Source: Nitrosomonas sp. (GTDB lineage: Bacteria; Pseudomonadota; Gammaproteobacteria; Burkholderiales; Nitrosomonadaceae). From it: a DNA stretch of 64,000 nt. The stretch is from assembly GCA_024281995.1 (NCBI GenBank), contig JAMWZW010000001.1:806001-870000 (forward strand). The letters are read 5' to 3'. The position numbers and the translations under genes are program-made. Under the pieces are notes generated by a model. That model had not been told where the DNA came from, searched no databases, and worked only from the letters and a program-made list of their open reading frames with translations. Every line of letters starts with the position of its first letter. The stretch's first letter is position 1. Shown here one piece after another: positions 58,664-64,000 of the stretch.

Positions 58664-58936
58664 CTATGTTTTAAGCAAAGTCCATGTTCCGATCAGAATA
58701 AATCCGATTCCGGCAATGTATTGCAAATGTTTTGTGCTGATGTAATCTGAAATAACACTACCAGCTAAAACGCCGATTGCGGAAGTGGCGATCAAGGCCA
58801 ATGAAGCACCAACAAATACCATGAGCTTGCTGACTTCCTTATCGGCAGCAAACAGCAACGTGGCCAATTGTGTTTTGTCGCCCAATTCTGCGATAAAAAC
58901 GGTAGCAAAAACTGTCAATAATATTTTGTAATCCAT
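58664..58936 (-). CDS. Half-size GDT1/UPF0016 family cation transporter
   Basis: 90 residues, one copy of the TMEM165/GDT1 motif: ELGDKTQLATLL at residues 17-28 (E-x-G-D-K-T). Most family members are about 190 residues with two such repeats; here there is a single repeat with three predicted helices, so it would need to dimerise. Mn2+ or Ca2+ transport is inferred from the family. It converges with the histidine-kinase gene and has no riboswitch-like leader that could be recognised. Confidence 0.8.
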   Translation of the reverse strand: MDYKILLTVFATVFIAELGDKTQLATLLFAADKEVSKLMVFVGASLALIATSAIGVLAGSVISDYISTKHLQYIAGIGFILIGTWTLLKT

Positions 58937-59118
58937 AGGTTAAGCTTGAAAATTGAATAATATATTTTATTTTGCCTAACTTAAGAGAATCAGTCACTTT
59001 AAATAATATTATTTCTATCCAATGAAAATCATGCACCTTTCTACAAAAAAACAGTGATAATAAATAAGTTGGCATTTCAATTTTGACAAGAAATTGATAT
59101 TTCTTGAAAGGGAATTTT

Positions 59119-60123
59119 ATGATTAAGGCCTATGCAGCGCTTGAACCTGGCGCACAACTTCAACCTTTTGAGTACGATCCTGGCCCATTAGGTGACCACG
59201 ATGTTGAGATTTCCATAGAATATTGTGGGATTTGCCACAGCGATCTCAGTATGTTGCATAACGCATGGGGAATAACGCAATATCCATTTGTTCCTGGGCA
59301 TGAGGTTATCGGCACGATTGCAGCAAAAGGCGCGCACGTGCCAAATCTTTCTTTGGGGCAGCGCGTTGGTCTCGGATGGCATTCCAGTTATTGCATGACT
59401 TGTCATAGCTGCATGTCTGGCGATCATAATCTCTGTATACAGCCGGAAGCAACAATTGTAGGTCGTCATGGTGGATTTGCCGACACTGTGCGTGCCAATG
59501 CGGCCAGTGTGGTGGTATTACCCGATAGTCTCAATGCGCAAAGTGCGGGACCGCTTTTTTGTGGTGGAATTACCGTTTTCAATCCCCTTCTGCAGTTTAA
59601 CGTACCGTCGACTGCGAAAGTAGCCGTCATCGGTATTGGGGGCTTAGGGCACATCGCGTTGCAATTCTTAAGGGCTTGGGGTTGTCGGGTAACTGCTTTT
59701 ACTTCCAGCAACGATAAAAAGCAAGAAGCCTTAGCCATGGGTGCGCACAATGTTTTGGATACGAGAAATCCGGGTGAGCTTGCTGCAGCAACAGGTCAAT
59801 TTGACCTGATTCTAACTACCGTCAATGTTGCATTGGATTGGAATGCTTATATCGCAACCTTACGCCCTAAAGGCCGCCTGCATTTTCTTGGTGTACCGCT
59901 TGAGCCGCTGGGTATCAATGTTTTTCCACTGATTTCTGGTCAATACTCAGTGTCAGGATCACCGGTTGGCAGTCCTGCCAGCATTGAAACGATGCTGCAA
60001 TTTGCAGCGCAGCATCAAATCGAACCAATAGTCGAAATTTTCCACTTAGATCAAGTTAATGATGCCTTAGCTAGGTTGACAAGTGGACACGCCAAATATC
60101 GTGTGGTTTTATGTAACAGATAG
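59119..60123 (+). CDS. Zinc-dependent NAD(P) alcohol dehydrogenase (YahK/CAD-like)
   Basis: 334 residues from the ATG at 59119, with GAAAGGG upstream. Catalytic zinc ligands are in CGICHSD and GHEVIG, the structural zinc cysteines are in CMTCHSCMSGDHNLC, and the cofactor Rossmann motif is GIGGLGHIALQFL. The arrangement resembles broad-range aldehyde reductases of the YahK/cinnamyl alcohol dehydrogenase group, usually NADPH-dependent. The physiological aldehyde is unknown. It converges with the 60.3 kb unknown across a long palindrome. Confidence 0.9.
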   Translation: MIKAYAALEPGAQLQPFEYDPGPLGDHDVEISIEYCGICHSDLSMLHNAWGITQYPFVPGHEVIGTIAAKGAHVPNLSLGQRVGLGWHSSYCMTCHSCMSGDHNLCIQPEATIVGRHGGFADTVRANAASVVVLPDSLNAQSAGPLFCGGITVFNPLLQFNVPSTAKVAVIGIGGLGHIALQFLRAWGCRVTAFTSSNDKKQEALAMGAHNVLDTRNPGELAAATGQFDLILTTVNVALDWNAYIATLRPKGRLHFLGVPLEPLGINVFPLISGQYSVSGSPVGSPASIETMLQFAAQHQIEPIVEIFHLDQVNDALARLTSGHAKYRVVLCNR

Positions 60124-60247
60124 AGTTTTGCGCCATTCGGTAATTTGCTTTCAGATGACTGATAACGCGCGCTATGCTGTTTTCGTTTTTTGTCTGCCGA
60201 ATAACGCGTATTTCGCTTCAAAAGATCCTGCAGTCGACTGTTAGGGT

Positions 60248-60279
60248 TGTTACTCGAACTGAATTCAGTTCAAGTAACA
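60248..60279. repeat. Long palindrome between convergent genes
   Basis: Arms of 16 bases, 60248-60263 and 60264-60279, meet without a loop at GAATTC and have a single mismatch; the left arm reads GTTACTcGAACTGAA from 60249. No U-tract follows on either strand. It could be a transcription barrier, protein-binding site or cruciform, and acts at the junction of two convergent genes. Confidence 0.6.
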
Positions 60280-60293
60280 TCGAATGTAAACTG

Positions 60294-60689
60294 CTATTTT
60301 GTGCGGCAAGCTCTGGTTGTCTTAGCAACAGTAAATCCGCGCTCATTGATAAGCTCTGCGGAGACTGGTCCCTGAATAAAATTACGTTTGATGCGAGTTG
60401 CACCAGCAGCTATATCGCCTGGATCGCTATCGAAATCAAATTCTACTTCATCTCCAACAGTAGCCTTAGGAGTAGAGCGTTTTACATTACTGCCGGAACT
60501 AATTTTGGCAACATAATTACCTGCAACCAAGTTATTGCCGTCTACAGAAACTTTAGAGCGATTTGGACTTTTTTCGCATACAACACGAATTCCAGCGGCA
60601 TTTGCATCAGCGATAGGCAATGATGTTGCAAATACAGCTACAACTGCAGCTAAAGCTGTTGAAGTTTTTACGATTGTTGATTTCAACAT
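60294..60689 (-). CDS. Secreted protein of unknown function
   Basis: 131 residues. A signal peptide (ends near ADANA) precedes a small, charged mature protein of about 100 residues with CEKSPNRSKVSVDGNNLVAGNYVAKISSG and a C-terminal cysteine (TRACRTK), which may pair with the early cysteine in one disulfide. TAGGAG lies about nine bases before the ATG, supporting the start. No family is recognised; it looks like a small periplasmic beta-rich protein. Confidence 0.65.
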   Translation of the reverse strand: MLKSTIVKTSTALAAVVAVFATSLPIADANAAGIRVVCEKSPNRSKVSVDGNNLVAGNYVAKISSGSNVKRSTPKATVGDEVEFDFDSDPGDIAAGATRIKRNFIQGPVSAELINERGFTVAKTTRACRTK

Positions 60690-61471
60690 TTTTTATCTCC
60701 TATAGATTATTAAGGCTATATTCCACTTTTTATTTGTAGAATATTTATAGCAAATACACTCACCGGCTGTGTCAGCTCACAACTACAAATAAGTATATTT
60801 GCACTTCTCTTTGTAAGATCCTTCTTACAACATGTTTATTCTGTTAAGTTAACGAAAGGTTCAAATATTTTTAGAAGCTTTGTATATTTCCATTCAACTC
60901 TTTGAAAATATGTATAATTATTTGATGACCGAATCCAGAAAATAAACTTCTGCTATTTGGTTTGATGTCAATTGGCTAAATAGCTGATGGAGCATATCCT
61001 TAATATCTCATGAATCTCGGTTTATACTCATTTGAGTTGTCATCGCTAGCTTTGTTGGGTTAATATCAGATATCAAGCATGAGGAAATAGCTTGTGGTTC
61101 AACTTTAAATGGATCAATTTTGTTGAATTAGAACCGTCTCCAAAATTAATCGGGCTTACAATAGATTCTGCGTAGTGATGTAAGTTATTTGATAATGTTA
61201 TGATTTTTGCAGTCGAAATATTCCACCTTCATGAGTGCTAATCACGATTATCTTTATTGAGCTTATTTTTTGCTGATTTAGAGCTCAGTTTTTATGTTTT
61301 CATCAGCGCCCTAATTTCATTTGAAAATACTGAAATTAGATCCAACCCGATAGGCTGCAGCGCATTGCATTGTCTGTTAACTCAAGTTTGAGCTGATACA
61401 TTTTAGATAAATTACATAATGAAAGCTTTCGTTTTGATAGCGGAGGCTTTATTACTATAGAGGTTTTATTT
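60690..61471. other. Long noncoding region between the secreted unknown and the acyltransferase
   Basis: 782 bases, A+T rich, with no ORF that can be supported on either strand. A perfect 9-bp inverted repeat (CTAATTTCA at 61311-61319 with TGAAATTAG at 61331-61339) is the clearest structure, and a small GTAAG/CTTAC hairpin lies near 60810. The size is unusual for this window and a small RNA or a decayed gene could be hidden. AGAGG precedes the acyltransferase ATG. Confidence 0.45.
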
Positions 61472-62647
61472 ATGACTTCGTTATCGAACAGAAATGAGAT
61501 TTACTCTCATACCGCCTTACGAGGTATCGCCGCGTTAATGGTCGTTCTCGTTCATTTTCGCTCTTTTTTTCATCCCTCAATTGATCCTGATGAAGTAACC
61601 TTCTTCCTTACAAAGGGTTATCTATGGGTAGATTTCTTCTTCATTCTCAGTGGATTCGTAATGTCGTATGTTTATGTTATCGAGCATCCTGGACGACGGA
61701 CTTTTGTTGAGGTTGCTCATTATTTAATTGCTCGTATTGCAAGAGTATATCCACTGCATCTCATGTCGCTTGCAACGGTACTGTTGTTTTTTATGATAGT
61801 TTCACTGATTAGCTGGAATCAGAAGGGGGAATTTTGCTGCGTGTTTGATGATTCTCTTCGAACTGCTGAATCACTGGTTGCTAATCTATTTCTTATTCAT
61901 GCTTGGGGCATGTTCGATTGGGTAACATGGAATTTGCCATCCTGGTCACTTAGTTCAGAGTTTTTCTGCTATTTAGTATTTGCTGCACTTCTAACTATGG
62001 ATGGCTATGCTCGGAAATTGGCGTTGATTGCGCTGTCTTGTATTGTATTAATTTATTATGGATTTTCTCTTGCGACAGGGGATGATATTGATGAGAACTT
62101 TCGTTTGTCGATTGTACGTGCTATATCAGCATTTTCAATTGGTATCCTATTATTCTTAGGCCGTCGAATGGTTATTAAGCTTTCTGAGAATTGGTTAACG
62201 TGTATTCAGATCACCACAGTTGTTACACTTTTATTGTCGTTACACTTTGGTGTGGCGGATGTTATTTCCATTAGTTTGATGGCACTGATAGTGCTAGTTA
62301 CATGGGAAGATCGCGGTATTTTGAGTAACTGGCTCGCGGCGCGATTTTTGCATATGCTAGGGTTATTCTCATATTCAATTTATATGTGGCATTATCTTAT
62401 TAAGTATATTGCCTTAGAGGATTGGGAGTCCTTTATTGGATTGCCAGTACAAAGTAGTATATTGGGATCAGTAATTTTCGTCGTTTTCTTAACGGTGATA
62501 GTTATTCCAATTTCAGTTTGGAGTTATCGGTCTGTAGAAATGCCTGCTCGTAAATGGTTGAGCTTACACTTGAATTGCTTACTTGAAGCTAGATGTGCGC
62601 TTGTAAGTACAAAAAGCGCTAACAAGTCGATGCTAGTAACAAACTAA
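61472..62647 (+). CDS. Acyltransferase 3 family membrane protein (OafA/YrhL-like)
   Basis: 391 residues with about ten transmembrane helices. ALRGIAALMVVLVHF near the start contains the conserved Arg/His pair, followed by VDFFFILSGFVMSYVY, RIARVYPLHLMSL, and WNLPSWSLSSEFFCYL. Such enzymes O-acylate surface sugars or lipids. It could modify a polysaccharide made from the GDP-mannose produced by manC, but no genetic link exists. It stands alone between noncoding stretches. Confidence 0.88.
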   Translation: MTSLSNRNEIYSHTALRGIAALMVVLVHFRSFFHPSIDPDEVTFFLTKGYLWVDFFFILSGFVMSYVYVIEHPGRRTFVEVAHYLIARIARVYPLHLMSLATVLLFFMIVSLISWNQKGEFCCVFDDSLRTAESLVANLFLIHAWGMFDWVTWNLPSWSLSSEFFCYLVFAALLTMDGYARKLALIALSCIVLIYYGFSLATGDDIDENFRLSIVRAISAFSIGILLFLGRRMVIKLSENWLTCIQITTVVTLLLSLHFGVADVISISLMALIVLVTWEDRGILSNWLAARFLHMLGLFSYSIYMWHYLIKYIALEDWESFIGLPVQSSILGSVIFVVFLTVIVIPISVWSYRSVEMPARKWLSLHLNCLLEARCALVSTKSANKSMLVTN

Positions 62648-62732
62648 CGCGTTGAATTTTATTTTATTGGATTCTTATTTAACGTTCGTAAAAAAAGCTT
62701 ATTATCGCGAAAGTGAGTGTGGTTTGTTGTAA

Positions 62733-62779
62733 TGAGATGTATTGTCAAATAGGGATTCCCTATTTGACAATACATCTCA
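62733..62779. repeat. Perfect inverted repeat, 23-bp arms with a single-base centre
   Basis: The left arm 62733-62755 begins TGAGATGTATTG and ends AGGGA; the right arm 62757-62779 is its exact reverse complement and ends ...CATCTCA. The element begins with TG and ends with CA, like IS3-family termini, and could represent left and right ends brought together by loss of the interior. It directly adjoins a decayed IS3-type transposase. Confidence 0.75.
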
Positions 62780-62930
62780 GTGGCGAAATCCAGCAATCAT
62801 AGCTATGGTAGCCGCAGAAGTACAAGACAAGAGCGACAGTAATCACAAACAACCCGTGTTCGAAAACAAGCTAAATTGATAGTTCGATGTTGCCACTCCG
62901 AATTAATCTCAGTGAAACAGAAGGTTGGAA
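62780..62930 (+). pseudogene. Decayed IS3-family transposase (OrfB) remnant
   Basis: Three fragments in different frames match the OrfB order. From 62780 the frame reads SSNHSYGSRR, the early OrfB region. From 62820 another frame reads DSNHKQPVFENKLN, then two stops, then FDVATPN, characteristic of the segment before the catalytic DDE core. From 62917 a third frame reads TEGW, as in the following motif. Internal deletions and stops show it is inactive. The match was made by recognition of family motifs. Confidence 0.7.
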
Positions 62931-63015
62931 AAAGTCGCTTAACTGATGTGTTTGGAGAATTTGTTGGCCACGTCATTCATACTTAAAGATCAAAAATAAA
63001 GGATTAGTTTTTGCT

Positions 63016-63402
63016 ATGAATAAAATAACGAAATTAGGTTTGGTTTTTTGTATGCTATTTATTTTGTCTTCTCAAGCGCAAGCAACCGAAACAATTACTT
63101 CTGAGGTTTATTTTAGCCGAGCGGGTATGAAAATAATGAGTGGTACGGCTAACATAGCACTTGGCTGGCTGGAACTACCTAAGAATCTTTTGTTGTGGAG
63201 CGAGAAGGGCGGTATTAATCCGCTCACTGGTTTTGCCGAAGGTTTACTATGGGGTCTTTTTCATACGGCTGCTCGAACAGCAAGTGGAGCACTAGATCTT
63301 GCTACTTTCTGGTTACCTACTTATCCAACTCCTGACCCTCCGTTTGTTCTGGATAATTTTTCTGCACAATCCGATTATTACGGATTCAGAATGGCGCGGT
63401 GA
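63016..63402 (+). CDS. TIGR04073-like exosortase-associated protein
   Basis: 128 residues. A signal peptide ends near SSQAQAT, followed by the family pattern KIMSGTANIALGWLELPKNLLLWSE, NPLTGFAEGLLWGLFHTAARTASGALDLATFWLP, and a proline-rich end. The family is known as an exosortase-system-associated protein of unknown function. No exosortase, PEP-CTERM protein or EpsI gene is in the window. AAAGGA lies upstream of the start. Confidence 0.8.
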   Translation: MNKITKLGLVFCMLFILSSQAQATETITSEVYFSRAGMKIMSGTANIALGWLELPKNLLLWSEKGGINPLTGFAEGLLWGLFHTAARTASGALDLATFWLPTYPTPDPPFVLDNFSAQSDYYGFRMAR

Positions 63403-63420
63403 TGAAATATGCATATTTCA
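63403..63420. repeat. 18-bp perfect palindrome after the TIGR04073 stop
   Basis: TGAAATATG followed by its reverse complement CATATTTCA, beginning one base after the stop codon. A dimeric regulator or a short hairpin is possible; A+T richness makes chance possible. Confidence 0.35.
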
Positions 63421-63704
63421 AATGGGGGTACAATTCCAAAAGTCATTATTAGTGGTATGAATCAATAAGAGATATGTTGATGAAATTGCCAAGAATCAGG
63501 TTCGATATAAAGTTTGCTCTCAACAGATAACTGACGAGGTGCGGCAATATTTGCCGCTCCTGCCATTTATATTCTTTATAAAAAGACCAGCAAAAATTTA
63601 CAGCGCAAGTTTACGTATGTTTCATGGCGGTTGGCATGTTCATTGCTATCATTGTTTTTAGTAGCTCATTATAAAACCGCAGTACTTACATTCAGGAATT
63701 CTAT
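63421..63704 (+). other. Spacer between TIGR04073 and the methyltransferase
   Basis: No gene recognised. The only clear structure is the hairpin at 63538-63560. AGGA near 63694 is the ribosome-binding site of the methyltransferase. Confidence 0.45.
63538..63560 (+). terminator. G+C-rich hairpin, possible terminator
   Basis: GCGGCAA (63541-63547) and TTGCCGC (63551-63557) pair exactly around TAT, with GG/CC pairs continuing after one mismatch. No strong U-tract follows. Confidence 0.4.
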
Positions 63705-64000
63705 ATGCAAAATAAATTTGAGAGCTTGGAGCTCGGTCAATTCATTCCTCTGCATTATCATCACAATATGCTAAATGACAGTATTCGCATGAAAGGCTTT
63801 AAAGAGGCGATTGATTTGGTGGTCAAGCCAGGCGCTAAAGTTCTGGAGTTTGGAGGGGGTACCGGAGTGCAATCCTTTTTTGCCGCTCAAAAAGCACAAA
63901 AGGTTTATTGTGTAGAGCGTAACCCGGAACTGGTGGACGCTGCACGTAGCTTGCTTGCGAAAAACCTAAACGGCAACAAAGTTGAAGTGATTCAGGCCGA
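63705..64000 (+). CDS. SAM-dependent methyltransferase, 3'-truncated by the window edge
   Basis: Starts at the ATG at 63705 (AGGA about eight bases upstream) and runs off the window after 98 codons. It begins MQNKFESLELGQFIPLHYHHNM, and the SAM-binding motif KVLEFGGGTGVQSF and the acidic strand end VYCVERNPELV are present. The pattern resembles arginine-methyltransferase or other class I enzymes; the target cannot be assigned from this part. Confidence 0.8.
   Translation, partial: MQNKFESLELGQFIPLHYHHNMLNDSIRMKGFKEAIDLVVKPGAKVLEFGGGTGVQSFFAAQKAQKVYCVERNPELVDAARSLLAKNLNGNKVEVIQA

Larger units (their letters stand above)
62648..63015 (+). other. Intergenic region with mobile-element debris
   Basis: 368 bases. 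The first 85 contain nothing recognised. Then come the 23-bp-arm palindrome (62733-62779) and the transposase remnant (62780-62930), listed separately. The end contains AAAGGA as ribosome-binding site for the TIGR04073 gene. Confidence 0.6.

Noticed and set aside
58937-59118. Manganese riboswitch upstream of the UPF0016 gene
   Set aside because: The leader on the minus strand shows none of the conserved yybP-ykoY elements I can recognise.
1-64000. CRISPR array, tRNA or rRNA genes
   Set aside because: No regularly spaced direct repeats were seen, and no tRNA or rRNA signature was found on reading; a dedicated scan was not possible here.

Overview
The window looks like a chromosomal segment of a betaproteobacterium, most probably a Nitrosomonas-type ammonia oxidiser. 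This is inferred from the moderately low GC content, from the histidine operon running through hisE, a HIT protein and tatABC, and from the heavy copper-handling load; no nitrification gene lies in the window itself. Both edges cut genes: valS at the left (5' part missing) and a SAM-dependent methyltransferase at the right (3' part missing). No tRNA, rRNA, CRISPR array or intact insertion sequence was seen.

Layout. 1-11.3 kb holds housekeeping genes: valS, an HD-GYP c-di-GMP phosphodiesterase, a beta-CASP metallo-beta-lactamase nuclease, bioA, a bifunctional manC and a long putA. 11.3-14.6 kb (minus strand) is a copper module of a glycine-zipper-family protein, the CopA Cu+ ATPase and a CopZ-like chaperone. 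14.8-22.9 kb (minus strand) is a long run of a MidA-like methyltransferase, hisC-B-H-A-F-I-E, a HIT protein and tatA-B-C; hisG and hisD are absent here. A pteridine-reductase-like SDR is divergent from it.

24-30.2 kb is an accessory-looking stress region. Two tandem, closely related Crp/Fnr-type regulators are followed by a set of small coiled-coil, membrane and periplasmic proteins: an sll1863-type protein, a DUF1328 protein, YihY, a yqjD-yqjE-yqjK-like operon and CsbD. 30.5-37.5 kb carries glycogen breakdown (glk-glgP), a YjgR/HerA-like ATPase, an 87-bp inverted-repeat element and a stand-alone dihydrolipoamide-dehydrogenase-like flavoprotein. 37.7-38.8 kb has an orphan tail-tube protein of the contractile-injection type and small unknown ORFs.

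38.9-48.8 kb has a 7TM diguanylate cyclase, a DUF1499 membrane protein, a putative Na+/H+ antiporter and an HME-type RND efflux operon (outer-membrane channel, adaptor and pump). 49-52 kb is a translationally coupled pair of an alpha/beta hydrolase and a membrane-anchored RoxA-like dihaem protein, the most distinctive pair in the window. 53.9-58.6 kb holds a Tat-exported multicopper oxidase, a His/Tyr-rich secreted protein, a PepSY-like protein and an OmpR-type two-component system, plausibly a metal-responsive envelope set. The last part has a half-size GDT1/UPF0016 transporter, a zinc alcohol dehydrogenase, a secreted unknown, an acyltransferase, a 23-bp-arm palindrome next to a decayed IS3-family transposase, and an orphan TIGR04073 (exosortase-associated) protein.

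The strongest leads for new biology are the hydrolase/RoxA-like pair, the Crp-pair/stress cluster, the orphan tail-tube protein, and the metal-linked PepSY/two-component block. All functional assignments come from reading motifs by eye; no database search was run.
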